From CAWGHZ01 sp963822575 (lineage in GTDB: Bacteria; Pseudomonadota; Alphaproteobacteria; MPNO01; DASWLB01): a DNA stretch of 64,000 nt. This document shows, one piece after another, positions 52,054 through 62,992 of this stretch. The DNA lies in assembly GCA_963822575.1 (NCBI GenBank), contig CAWGHZ010000007.1:1364001-1428000 (forward strand), read 5' to 3'. The notes under the pieces are model-generated. The model was not told where the DNA came from. It ran no database searches and saw only the letters and a list, made by a program, of their open reading frames with translations. The stretch's first letter is position 1; the number at the start of each line of letters is the position of its first letter. The position numbers were made by a program, and so were the translations under genes.

Positions 52054-54172
52054 TCAGTGCGGCAGCAGCCCGGCGAGGATGGCGAGCAGCAGCAGCGCCA
52101 CGATGTTGATGATCTTGATCATCGGGTTGACCGCCGGTCCCGCCGTGTCCTTGTACGGGTCGCCGACCGTGTCGCCGGTCACCGCCGCCTTGTGCGCGTC
52201 GGAGCCCTTGCCGCCGTAATGGTCGTCCTCGATATACTTCTTGGCGTTGTCCCAGGCGCCGCCGCCCGAGGTCATCGAGATCGCGACGAACAGGCCGGTG
52301 ACAATGGTGCCGAGCAGCAGTGCGCCGAGGGTGGTGAACGCCGCCACCTCGCCGGCGATCCACCAGATCACCAGCCAGACGACGATCGGCGCCAGCACCG
52401 GTAGCAGCGACGGCAGGATCATCTCGCGGATCGCCGCCCTGGTCAGCAGATCGACGGCGCGGCCGTACTCGGGCTTGGCCGTGCCCGCCATGATGCCGGG
52501 GATCTCCTTGAACTGGCGGCGCACCTCGACGACCACGCTGCCCGCCGCGCGGCCGACCGCCTGCATGCCGAGCGAGCCGAACAGATAGGGCAGCAGACCG
52601 CCGAGCAGCAGACCGACGACGACGTAGGGGTCCTGCAGGCGGAACTCGATCTGGCCGGCGAGGTTCGGGAAGTAGTGCTTGAGGTCCTGGGTGTAGGCGG
52701 CGAACAGCACCAGCGCGGCGAGGCCCGCCGAGCCGATGGCATAACCCTTGGTCACCGCCTTGGTGGTGTTGCCTACGGCGTCGAGCGCGTCGGTCGAGGT
52801 GCGCACTTCGGCCGGCAGGTCGGCCATCTCGGCGATGCCGCCCGCGTTGTCCGTGACCGGCCCGTAGGCGTCGAGCGCGATCACCACCCCGGCGAGCGCC
52901 AGCATGGTGGTCGCGGCGAGCGCGATGCCGAACAGCCCGGCCGCGTAATAGGCGAGCAGGATGCCGGCGCAGATCACAACCACCGGCAGGGCCGTCGCTT
53001 CCATCGACACGGCGAGCCCCTGGATCACGTTCGTGCCGTGGCCGGTCTGCGAGGCGCGGGCGACCGACAGCACCGGCTTGTGGTCGGTGCCCGTGTAGTA
53101 CTCTGTAATCCACACCAGGAGGCCGGTGACGCCCAACCCGACCAGGACGCATTCCATCAGGGAGAAGCCGGTGAGCTGGACGGCGCCCATCGCGATCGGC
53201 GCCGAAAAGCCCCCGAACAGGACCCAGGTGGCGATACCGACCAGCACGAACGAGATCGCCGCCGAGGCGATGAAGCCCTTGTAGAGCGCGCCCATGATGT
53301 TGTTGGACGGGCCCAGCCGGACGAAGAACACGCCGATCACCGAGGCGATGATGCACACCCCGCCGATCACCAGCGGGTAGACCATCATCGTCTCCAGCGG
53401 CGCACCGGTGAAGAAGATGCCGGCGAGCAGCATGGTCGCCACCATGGTGACCGCATAGGTCTCGAACAGGTCGGCCGCCATGCCGGCGCAGTCGCCCACG
53501 TTGTCGCCCACGTTGTCGGCGATCACGGCGGCGTTGCGGGGGTCGTCCTCGGGGATACCCGCCTCGATCTTGCCGACCAGGTCGGCGCCGACGTCGGCGC
53601 CCTTGGTGAAGATGCCGCCGCCGAGCCGCGCGAAGATCGAGATCAGCGAGCCGCCGAACCCGAGCGCGACCAGCGCCTCGAGGATGTGGCGGAGCCCCGC
53701 GGGGTCGGCCGCGTTGAAGATGCCGCGCAGCACGAAATAATAGCCGGCGACACCCAACAGCCCGAGCCCGACCACCAGCATGCCGGTGATCGCACCCGAC
53801 TTGAAGGCAATGTCGAGCGCCGGGCGAAGCCCGCCGGAGCGTGCCGCCTCGGCCGTCCGCACATTGGCCCGGACCGAGACGTTCATGCCGAGATAGCCCG
53901 CCGCGCCCGACAGGATGGCGCCGATGGCGAACCCGATCGCGCTGTAGACGCTCAGCAGGAATCCGAAGAATCAGGCAAACCACGATGCCGACGATGCCGA
54001 TGGTGGTGTATTGCCGGTTGAGGTAGGCCTTCGCGCCCTCCTGGACCGCGGCCGCGATCTCCTGCATGCGCGCGGTGCCGGCGCTGGCGGCGAGGATCGC
54101 GCGGGACGCCCAGGCGCCGTAGCCGAGCGCCACGATCCCGCACGCGATCACAAACCAGTAAGTCGATGTCAT
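52054..54172 (-). pseudogene. hppA: K+-type membrane-bound pyrophosphatase HppA, frameshifted near 53965
   Basis: HppA couples pyrophosphate hydrolysis to H+ or Na+ pumping. ATG 54172 after AAGGAAA opens MTSTYWFVIACGIVALGYGA. About 70 codons on, after IVGIVVCLIL, one extra base near 53963-53972 breaks the frame. The next frame continues FLLSVYSAIGFAIGAILSGA and runs intact to the end. It includes GADVGADLVGKIEAGIPEDD and DNVGDNVGDCAGMAADLFE (substrate and Mg sites), GNTTKAVTKGYAIGSAGLAA, and GDTVGDPYKDTAGPAVNPMI. The frameshift is the only damage in about 705 residues, so a sequence error is likely. Confidence 0.88.
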
Positions 54173-54331
54173 CGGTTTTTCCTTGTGATTGGCTTGCCGG
54201 AGCGCGGCGTCCCTGATCCACGCCGCGCGCCGGGGAACGTCGAGCCCCTCGGACGAAAAATCGCGCGGAACATGCCAGATAAGGCCTGGCAAGGCAAACG
54301 GATGGTAGGGGGCGGAGGACGGCCGTCTTGC

Positions 54332-55535
54332 CTATTTCAAGGCCAACTCCCGCCGAAACGAATCGATGGCGAACTTCGCTGCCCAGTTCAGGTACTGGAA
54401 CCGCCCGTACCAGCCGGAAATGGGGAACGAGCCGCGTACGCCGCCAATGCGGTCGGGATGCTCCGACGTCGCGATGGTCCGCCGGACGAAGGCGTTGGCG
54501 CGCAGGGCGGCGTCGCGGTATCGCGGTTCGCCCGTCCAGTCGAAAAGCTGCAGCCAGCACCAAGCAATCTGCACCGAACCGGTCAAGCAGGCCCACGGTG
54601 CCGCAGGCCGCCAGTCGGCATAGAAGCGGCCGGCAAGGTAGCCGTCGTGCCGGACGCGAGGGACCAAGGCGTCGGCCGTCTTCCGCGCCGCCCCCAGCAG
54701 CGCGTCGTCGGGCCGCAATCGGTATGCCTCGATCAATCCGCGCAGCACGTACCCGATCGTGTGCGTGAGTGGGCGCGACGAAGTCGAGAAGGCAGCAGTC
54801 CGCGAACCAGCCGTTGGGGCGCTGCTTCGTCAGGGCCCAGCGCACTTGCTTGAGGCCGGCCTCACCATAGCCGCGCCCCGGCGCGACCCGGTCCGCCTCG
54901 AACAGCCCCCAGGCGACATGCGTTTCGTAGGCCTTTTCGCTCGCCAACGCGAAGGGTGTCGGGAAGCGGCGCCAGCAGCCGTCGTCGTCCTGCGTGGCGA
55001 CCAGCCACGCCGCCGCCCGGTTCATGGCGTCGTGGTAGGCCTGCTTTCCCAGCGTCGCGGCGCCGGCGGCGAGGCCGAGCAGTATCTGGCCCGTATTGAA
55101 GGTCACGGGCTGCACGGGGCGCTGGACCATCGTGCCCCCCTGAAAGCCGCCTTCCGGGAACTGGATCGACACCAGCCAGTCGAGCATGCGCTCGGCGCGC
55201 TGCCGCAGCGAGGCATCGCTGCAAATGTCGGCCTCGCTCAGCAATGTCGGGACGATGTATCCGGTCGTCTCCGGATAGGACGCGGCCCAGCCGTCGATCA
55301 GGCTGAAATGGCGTGCGACCCCGCCATCCCCCGTCGCCGACCGGTCCTGCGCCCGGCCGAGCCATGCCAGGCAGGCCGCGATCGCCGCCTCGCAGCCTGG
55401 ATCGGACGAGGGCGGGCCGCGACGGTCCGCGCGGTCTTGCGCCCGCGCCGCGTCCGTTACGTCGTTGAGCTGCAGGTAGTAGCGTTCGGCGAGCGTCTCG
55501 GGCAGGAGGCGCTTGATGCCCGCTCTAATGTCCAC
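54332..55535 (-). pseudogene. Alpha/alpha-toroid protein of the polysaccharide cluster, frameshifted near 54770
   Basis: About 400 residues of repeated helix pairs with toroid hallmarks: FPEGGFQGGT, PVTFNTGQILLGLA, TQDDDGCWRRFPTPF, YETHVAWGLFEA and GWFADCC. The frame breaks near 54770; the next frame continues LTHTIGYVLRGLIEAYR and ends SGWYGRFQYLNWAAKFAIDS. Such (alpha/alpha)6 proteins include terpene cyclase-like and glycan-modifying enzymes. No catalytic assignment is possible. The probable start is GTG 55535, overlapping the upstream ATP-grasp gene, so they are cotranscribed. Confidence 0.62.
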
Positions 55536-56726
55536 GTCTCCTCGCCCCGGAAAGAGCGCCCGCGCGGGACCTATAGGGCCGCGCAAACAATTTCGACAGC
55601 CTCGATCCGAGACGGTCCAAAGCCGTGTAGCACCAGGGCATGGGATCGTCCAGCCGCCACACGGCGTCCCGCGGCCGCACGCCGTCCGGGAAACCGCGTT
55701 GCGTCCCGGGCTGCATCTCGGCCGACCACCGGTCGATCGGCGAAACGGTCCAGCCCACCGGCCGGGCCGGGGGGCATGGCGGCGGAACCGGCTGGCCCAC
55801 GGCGCTGCAATAGGCGGCATTCGGAATGTTCACGCCGTTCAGCGTGGCCACCTCCTCCTGGAAATCGGACCGCCCCACGGTGGGCTCGATCATGACGAAC
55901 CGGCCCGTACGGGCGTCACGCTTGTATTCCATGCTTCCCATCCCGACGAATCCGACCGCGGTGAAAAACGCGTCGGTCAGGCGCTCGAGCTCGGCCGCAT
56001 GCTCCGGGGCCGGCATGCAGCTCGCCGTGCCGCCGGTCTGGGGCGGCCAGGAGCGCAACTTGCGACCAGTGAATCGCGCCACAGCGCGGTCGGGCGCATC
56101 GCGGTACTGCAGGCAGAAAAAGATCGCATCGTCACCGCCTTCGATCCATTCCTGGACGATCAGTTCGGCGGCCCCATCGATCTCGGTGACCAATTCGCGC
56201 AGCCGGACGAGGCTCTCGATCTTGTAAGCCTTCTTGAACAGCCTCTGATAGCGCTCTGTCTTCACAACAGGTTTGAGCACGCAGGGAAAGGCGAGCCCCT
56301 CGGACGCGGCAAGATCGGCCGGTCCGACGATGTGCACGGCCCGCGGCACGGGAAAGCCGAGCCGCTCGGCCGCGTCCTGGAACCGTGCCTTGTCCATCAG
56401 GACGCGCATGATCGCGTCGTCCGACATGGCGATGCGATAGTGCGCGGCGACGCGCGCGTAGTCGGATGACACCGTCTCGACGCTCGCTTCCTGGGTCAAG
56501 ATCAGGACCGGGTCGGCTTCGAAGCGTGCGCGCAGCGCGATCAGCGCATCGACGAAGCCTGGCCCGGAAAGCAACGGGATTTCGAGGTAGCGCGCATGCC
56601 GGCTGCGCAGCGCGATATCGGCCGGGTTGCGTTCGGCCAGCCAGACCGGTATCCTTGCCTTGCCAGGCTGCGGACGATACCCAGCCCGTTGATGTCGCCG
56701 CCTATGATGAGCGCAAGAGCATCCAT
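55525..56726 (-). pseudogene. ATP-grasp carboxylate-amine ligase-like protein, frameshifted near 56652
   Basis: About 400 residues. ATG 56726 gives MDALALIIGGDINGLGIVRS, a pre-ATP-grasp nucleotide-binding start. The frame is lost near 56650-56660 and resumes as VWLAERNPADIALRS and LLSGPGFVDALIALRARFEA. FPCVLKPVVKTERY, LIVQEWIEGGDDAIFF and FVMIEPTVGRSDFQEE are ATP-grasp features (Lys, metal-binding Glu and Asn-like position). Proteins like this occur in exopolysaccharide clusters and may amidate or ligate sugar acids; the substrate is unknown. Confidence 0.68.
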
Positions 56727-56745
56727 CGAGAATCCGCGCCCGCAG

Positions 56746-57986
56746 CTACCCGGACGCGCTGCCGGAGGTTGCCTGTCGGGCACCTCCCGACCCGGCGATT
56801 ACCGTCGCCGACGCCAGCGCGCGGCCGAGTGCCGCACAGATATCGGCGACCTCTTCTTCCGTCATCCGTGAATGGCTCGGAAGTTCGAGAGACGTGGCGC
56901 AACGGCGGTCGCAAAGGGAAAGGTTCCGCCGTGGCTGAAGTCCAGTGCATAGCCCCGGCGCGTCGCGACCCCCAACCGTAGTAGCGCCGCCCGTAAATCC
57001 TCGCGATCCGTACCGTCCGGCAGCACCACCATGATGCGGGTCAAGTACCGCCCGGGCTTAAATTGTGGGAAGCGCACGCCCGGTATTCCGGCAAGATGGC
57101 GATGAAACAGGCCACCGACGCGAACACGCCCTTCGATCCGCGCGGTACAAGTCTCGAGCTGGGTCAACGCGATCGCCGCGCTGATATTGGGCATGCGCGT
57201 CGGAGGAAAGTAAGGGGGCGCCCATTTCTTGCCGAAGGCACGCTGCAATATTTCCCGCCAGTAATAAGTCGCCAAAGAAAAAATGGACTCGAATTGATAG
57301 TCCTTGAGATATGCCAACAAGTTGTTCAGTTTGTAGCTTGGGTCAGGGAGTTCCTCCCATTGCACTTGTGCCGCGCCCGCAAGGTCGGGGTTATTCCAAA
57401 CCACGAGACCACCGGCCTCATAGCAACCTGTCACGAGAGTCTTAGACGTCGCGAAGCTGATGATCCCTGCGTCCCCGAAACCCCCGAAAGCTCTTCGGCG
57501 ACTCGCGCGCACCCCGATCAAATTGGCCGCATCGTCGATGAGGAAGATGCCCTTATTGCGACACAGGGCTTCGATCTTTTCGATTTCGCAAGGACATCCA
57601 TATGCGTGAACCGCTATGACGGCGTGCGTTCGTTCCGAGATTGCCCGCTCCAGACAGTCCACCGAGACGTTAAGGTCAGGTTCGATATCGACCGGTACCG
57701 GCGAAAGTCCCGCCTTCACTATGGCCTCGATCACGCTATCGCAAATGTATGCCGGATAAATGACCTCGCTTTTCCCGGGACGGTTTTGGGAAGACGCCTT
57801 CAACGCAAACCAGATGGCGGATCGCGCCCGATTGACCGGAAATATCGTTGCGTTTGGATAGCTGTCGCGAAAATGCGCGACGATTGAATCCACTGACCGG
57901 CCGACATTCGCGCGACCCAGAACGACGGCCCCTAAAGCGGCCACATAGTCCCGCCGCCCCCATTCTCCATAAATCATCGGGTGCAT
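56746..57986 (-). pseudogene. DegT/DnrJ/EryC1-type aminotransferase, C-terminus frameshifted near 56900
   Basis: A PLP-dependent sugar aminotransferase-like protein starting MHPMIYGEWGRRDYVAALGA. VAVHAYGCPCEIEKIEALCR and FLIDDAANLIGV supply the cofactor Asp, and SFATSKTLVTGCYEAGG the Schiff-base Lys. The frame ends early at 56862, after FSHGGTFPFA. A neighbouring frame carries the expected tail LPSHSRMTEEEVADICAALG and stops at 56746. The DNA is visibly less GC-rich than the surroundings, suggesting transfer. It probably makes an amino sugar for the cluster product. Confidence 0.72.
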
Positions 57987-58005
57987 AAGGGACCTTCTCG
58001 AAGAC

Positions 58006-58690
58006 CTAGCTTTTATCTAGGCGAACGCCGGAAAATACGAACCACCCGGCATTCCACTCGAACTTGTTGATCCCCAGCTTGCCCAAGAACCTCTTGGGAT
58101 CGTCCGAGCCCACCGCAGATCTCGGAAATATTCGCGGAACGTCATTCCGCGGAACAGAGGCTTTGCGGTCCGCACGATCAAATCGATTGCGATAAGACCA
58201 CCGTACCTTTCGCGCACTTCTTTCTCGTTCTGAAAAAATCGCACATGCGTGGAATAATCGAAATTCGGCACGGTGCAGATACAGAACGTTCCCGGCTTCC
58301 ATAGCTTGACCGCAGAAATGTCCTGTTCGATATGTTCAAGAACCTCCGTGCAGACGATACAGTCATAATCATACGAGCTGTAAGCTTCCGGCTCTAGAGC
58401 GTTTCCGACAAACACGACGCCGCTCTTGCCAAGACGCTGCGCCGCATTTTTTACCGCAATCTGGCTAAAATCGAACCCACGATACTCGATGGCACATTTT
58501 TGGACGATCATCTCCGCGAGTCGGCCGCTTCCGCATCCGACTTCGAGGACGTGCCACGTTGCGCGCGTTGCACCTTATCCACAATATCGCAATACATAGG
58601 ATAGTATTCTGATTTCGTGACCGGAAGGTCCGGGCGTCCCCATTCGGCATGAAGTTCATCGTAGACAGTAAGATCCGCTTCTTTTCCCAT
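58006..58690 (-). pseudogene. SAM-dependent methyltransferase, two frameshifts
   Basis: A class I methyltransferase of about 228 residues. It starts MGKEADLTVYDELHAEWGRP. After a break near 58560 it continues WHVLEVGCGSGRLAEMIVQ (SAM-binding loop), GFDFSQIAVKNAAQRLGK and CTEVLEHIEQD. A second break near 58110 separates FREYFRD from the end KFEWNAGWFVFSGVRLDKS. The gene is clearly lower in GC than its neighbours. It probably methylates a sugar or lipid-linked glycan, judging by its place between an aminotransferase and a flippase. Confidence 0.68.
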
Positions 58691-58701
58691 GTCACATGGT
58701 C

Positions 58702-60179
58702 CTATAGGTATTGCGGCTGGCGCTGAATCAATCTTCGAAGCCCGATCAGCAACGTGCGCTCTGCCCCACCCGGTCGTCCGGACATTAGCCACATAGTCAA
58801 CGTCACCGCCGAAAACACGACCACACCAGAGACTACCGAAGCTCCAAGGACCATGCCCCATCCAAGAGCATCATGCGAATGGGGTAGCTGCGCTTGGCAC
58901 TCGAGAACGACGACGACCATCACGAGAGATCCTATCAATGGCCGATATAGGACCCCAAGAAGCCTTCCTGGAGCGAGGTTAAGAATTCGGCAAACAAGTA
59001 GAAAGTCAATGAATGACGAAACCGCTGCACCGCCGGTAACCGCCCATGCCGCTCCAACAACTCCAAGGTGGCTCACACCTATAACAAGCAATGGCAACAT
59101 CACGATGGCGCCACCACCAAAAACCCATGCGGGATATTGCGGCCGCGAACATGCCATGAACAAGGGATGACTGCACGAGGTTAAGCAGGCAAGCAGCGCA
59201 TAAACGGAAAGGACATGCATGATAGGTATCGCGGCGACCCATTTTTCGCCAAGCGCCAAGTGAACCACGGAACTGGCAACAAGGCCCAAGCCGACGGCAA
59301 CGGGCACGGCAAAAAGGCTCGCGAGGCCGAATACTCCGAGGAAAGCCTGACGTAGCTCCGGCAGGTCTCCAGAAATCTTCGCGAAAGCAGGATAGATGCC
59401 ACGCCTCATGGGCGCCAAGAGAAGACCGGTCACCATATCCATGATTTCAAGTGCAATCGTGTATACACCGACCGACTGGGCTCCCGCGAGCCGGCCCAGC
59501 ACGAAGACATCGCTCTTTCTATATAAAAAGACACCAGAATTGACTAGGATCAGCCATTTCGAAAAATGCATGATCTCGCGCCAATGCTGGAACTCAGCCG
59601 CGGGCGCATGGGCTGCATCGTGTAGCTGAGGACAAGCGCACCACGGAGAGGCCGCGATTCCGGCCACCAATGCCCAATAGCTCGCGAAATGATGGCCAGC
59701 GGGATGATCACGACGAAACCGCCCAGCTTCGTAACCACCATGTAAATGAAGTCGCGGCGGAAATTGAGCTGCTTGCGGAAATCTACGAGGCCGATGTTCT
59801 GGAACCCATCGATCAATGTCGTGCCCGCCAGGCAATACACGATCGCCTCGAGCCGCGCGTCGCCGAACAACTCGGCGAAACGAACGGCGCGGCGGGAAGG
59901 AGCGCCAGCGCCAGGACCGCGTTGCGGCAGATGGCGAGCGTCCACGCCGTATCGTAATGCTGGCGTGTCGCCTTCTGGTTCTGGATCAGGACCGTGTCGA
60001 GGCTGAACTCGGTCACCGCCTGAAGGGCCCCGGAAAAGGTAGTGGCGAGCGCGACGAGGCCGAAATCGGCCGGGACGAGCAGTCGCGCCAGAATGATCGT
60101 GCTGAGCATCCCGATCCCCTGCGACGGCGAGCCGCGCGCCGACAGTCCAGGCGGTGCCCTTGGCCATCTCGCGGCCCAT
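58702..60179 (-). pseudogene. Oligosaccharide flippase (Wzx-like), multiple frameshifts
   Basis: Pieces of one multi-helix polysaccharide flippase of about 490 residues lie in alternating frames. In order they are MAKGTAWTVGARLA, MLSTIILARLLVPADFGLVA, LIDGFQNIGLVDFRKQLNFR, HWREIMHFSKWLILVNSG, then a long intact C-terminal half with YRKSDVFVLGRLAGAQSVGV and helices to the end. Breaks lie near 60120, 59885 and at several points in 59590-59680. The N-terminal half is the most damaged place in the window. ATG 60272, behind GGGAAGG, is an alternative start. Confidence 0.68.
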
Positions 60180-60256
60180 GCCCTGGGTCGCCGCGCGGCA
60201 CTCGGCTCGGACGACGGTGCCGTCGGGTCGCGACGGGCGTGCGGACGACGTCATAT

Positions 60257-61608
60257 CTATGCGCGCCGGCATAGCGCCTTCCCCGATAAGGCCGTTCGAG
60301 AAACGCCTCCGCACGGGCGAACTGCAAGTCGCGGGCCAACCCCTCGCGCGCGGCGACCGGAAGGCGTGGGATGACCCCCTGCGCCGCTTTCTCGCGCGCC
60401 CAATCCCGCAAGTGTCCGGCGATGACGTCGGGATCCGTCGACACGGCCCCGGCCCGGCGGGCGCGCACGAAGTCCGCAGGCACCCCCTTGTCATATCCCA
60501 TCACCAGGATCGGTCGCAGGCTCGCCAGATATTCGAACAGCTTGCCGGGGCAGTTGCCGGTCTCCATCGGGTTGTCCCACTGCATGAGAAGCAGGACGTC
60601 GGCATCCCATTGGAGCTGCAGCGATTTGTCGTACGGCACCGCCGGGTGTACCTCCACCAGGTGCCGTACGCCCGCCCTTTCGGCAAGCGGCCAGACCGCT
60701 TCGGGAGCGGTCCCATAAAATTCGAGAACGAAACGTTCGCCCTCGGGATCGATCTGCCGCAACGCCTGGAACAAGGGCGTCGGGTCGCGGCGCCCGACAT
60801 AGATCGCCCCGGTGTAGACGATCCGCACCTTCGCCGAGACGGATTTCGGCGGCGCGCTCGGGTCGAACGAAAAATCCTTGGGATCGTAGCCGTTATAGAC
60901 CGTCGCGACAGGCTTGCCGTATTTGGCACGATAGAACTCGCACCACGGCTCGGTGACGGTAACGATGCCCGTGGCGTTACGCAGCGTGCGCCGCTCCACC
61001 CACTGTTCCAGCCTGTGGCGCCAGCGCGGCCAATCCAGGAAGCGGTAGGGATCGTCCGCCCAACGATCGCGGAGCTCCGCGAGCCATGGCACGCCGAGCC
61101 GGGCACTCGCGCGGTGCGCGACGAGGAAGGCGGTGAAGGACGGGCCGCTGGCATAGATCGCATCCGGCCGCCATGCCCGCCCCAGGCGCAGCACGTCGCG
61201 CAACGCGTACGGGTACCACCCGACCCGTTGGTCCGGGATGTTCAGCAGATTCGTGTAGCAGTCGGACAGACGCCGCAGCAACGCCGGGCGCGACGTGCCG
61301 TTATCCGCTGCGCCCGTCTCGGCTTGGGGCGCGGCGGTTTCGGCGAGGGAGGCCGGCGGCTGCCCGGTCATCCGGGTCCACAGCCCGCTGCCCAGCCGGA
61401 CGGGCGCGTTGACGTCGAACCAGTTGGAATACGAAAGCCGCTTCAGCTCGATTCCCAGCGGCATGGTCTCGGGCATGCCCCAGTCGCGGCCCGCCACAAC
61501 GCCGACTTCGTGCCCCCGCTCGACCAGGTAACGGGTGAACTTGCCGACACGCACTGCGCCGATCGCATTGACCGGAGGAAAGTACCACGAAACGATCAGA
61601 ATTCGCAT
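60257..61608 (-). CDS. Glycosyltransferase (GT4-like), 3' end uncertain
   Basis: About 450 residues of a two-domain GT-B glycosyltransferase. MRILIVSWYFPPVNAIGAVR is the typical N-terminus; a GTG at 61659 would add 17 residues. VTVTEPWCEFYRAKYGKPVA and VRIVYTGAIYVGRRDPTPLF precede the second domain, and NCPGKLFEYLASLRPILVMG is the nucleotide-sugar site with the conserved Glu. As given, the frame runs on to 60013 through the flippase gene, which is unlikely. A one-base correction near 60302 gives AEAFSRTALSGKALCRRA and a stop at 60257. It probably builds the repeat unit flipped by the next gene. Confidence 0.75.
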
Positions 61609-61799
61609 GCCCGGGCCGTCGCGGTGGGCCGCCGAATGAACTGCCACGTCGGCGGTCACGTTGGGTCCCGACTTCGTCGGTTCTTGCCAAGCGATGAACG
61701 TCCCCCGCGACGGGGCCTCCGGCGGTGCCGCCCTTATAGCGGCGCCCCATCATCCCGTCAAAGCGCCACGAAATCGTTACCGGACGGAGGGTAAGGCCG

Positions 61800-62909
61800 T
61801 CAGCCTGCGAAATCTGCCAGGCGCACCGGCTGGCGGCGCGGGCCCCAGTCGCCGGGGCGCGGCTCGAACACGCCGGGAAGCCTGGCGCCGCAGCCGGTGC
61901 AGCATCCCTCCGCGTCCAGGTTCCACGCCCCCAGCGCGTACCAGTCGCGTTCGATCAGGAGCGTGCCGCAGGCGGGGCACCACGTGCTGCCGCCGGCGGC
62001 GTCGTGCACGTTGCCGGTATAGACAAAGCGGAGCCCACGGGCCCGGGCGATCTCGCGCGCGCGGCCAAGGGTCGCAGCCGGGGTGGCATGCTTGCCGGTC
62101 ATCTTCCAATCGGGATGGAAGGCGGTGAAGTGCACCGGCACGTCCGGGCCCAAATGATCGCCAATCCACGCACATTCGGCGTCGATCTCGCCCGGCGAGT
62201 CGTTCTCGCCGGGGATCAGGAGCGTGGTGATCTCGAACCAGACCTTTGATTCGGCAAGATATTCTAGCGTCTCCAGAACTGGCGTCAGCGATCCGCCGCA
62301 GATCTTCCGGTAGAAATCGTCGGTGAACGCCTTCAGGTCCACGTTCGCCGCGTCCATGTGGGCGTAGAACTCGGCCCGCGCGGCGGGAAGCTGGTAGCCG
62401 GCCGTCACCGCGACGGTCTTGATCCCCCGCGCGCGGCACGCCTCGGCCACGTCGATCGCGTATTCATGGAAGATGACGGGATCGTTGTAGGTGAAGGCGA
62501 CCGACCGGCAGCCGAGCGCCTGGGCGGCGCGGGCGATGGTGTCGGGCGCGGCCTCGTCGGCCAGCGTATCCATCTCGCGCGATTTCGAGATGTCCCAGTT
62601 CTGGCAGAACTTGCAGGCGAGGTTGCAGCCCGCCGTGCCGAACGACAGGACCGGCGTTCCCGGCAGGAAATGGTTGAGCGGCTTCTTCTCGATCGGGTCG
62701 ACGCAAAAGCCCGACGAGCGGCCGTAGGTGTCGAGCACGATGGAATCGCCCGCGCGCGACCGCACGAAACAGAGCCCGCGCTGGCCGTCGGCCAGCCGGC
62801 AGCGGCGCGGGCAGATCTCACACTCGATCCGCTGGTCGGCGAGCTTGCGGAAATGGCGGCCCGGCGCGGGCGCCGGCCGGGCCGTCGGTCGACTCAGTAT
62901 GCGTGCCAT
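61800..62909 (-). CDS. amrS: AmmeMemoRadiSam system radical SAM enzyme (AmrS)
   Basis: A 369-residue radical SAM protein. The 4Fe-4S site is Cys95, Cys99 and Cys102 in GCNLACKFCQNW. N-terminal Cys residues in CEICPRRC and C-terminal CPACG and CTGCG pairs suggest extra metal or cluster sites. TTLLIPGENDS and HFTAFHPDWKM are family segments. ATG 62909 follows GAGGAATCGCTCC. It is divergent from the MEMO-like gene, forming with it and AMMECR1 the AmmeMemoRadiSam set, whose biological reaction I cannot state. Confidence 0.9.
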   Translation of the reverse strand: MARILSRPTARPAPAPGRHFRKLADQRIECEICPRRCRLADGQRGLCFVRSRAGDSIVLDTYGRSSGFCVDPIEKKPLNHFLPGTPVLSFGTAGCNLACKFCQNWDISKSREMDTLADEAAPDTIARAAQALGCRSVAFTYNDPVIFHEYAIDVAEACRARGIKTVAVTAGYQLPAARAEFYAHMDAANVDLKAFTDDFYRKICGGSLTPVLETLEYLAESKVWFEITTLLIPGENDSPGEIDAECAWIGDHLGPDVPVHFTAFHPDWKMTGKHATPAATLGRAREIARARGLRFVYTGNVHDAAGGSTWCPACGTLLIERDWYALGAWNLDAEGCCTGCGARLPGVFEPRPGDWGPRRQPVRLADFAG

Positions 62910-62992
62910 GGAGCGATTCCTCGCCTTGCAGATAGGCGGGCGAGACCACAGATTCAACAACATCTAGGCCACTCTTGCGAGGGGACATCAAT

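Noticed and set aside
52675..54021. Plus-strand open frame antisense to hppA
   Set aside because: HppA signature motifs on the minus strand explain this DNA; the plus frame shows only His/Asp/Arg-rich shadow sequence.
60013..60256. Extension of the glycosyltransferase to a stop at 60013
   Set aside because: The extension overlaps the flippase start by about 170-260 bases and is Arg-rich shadow sequence; a one-base correction near 60302 gives a sensible end at 60257.
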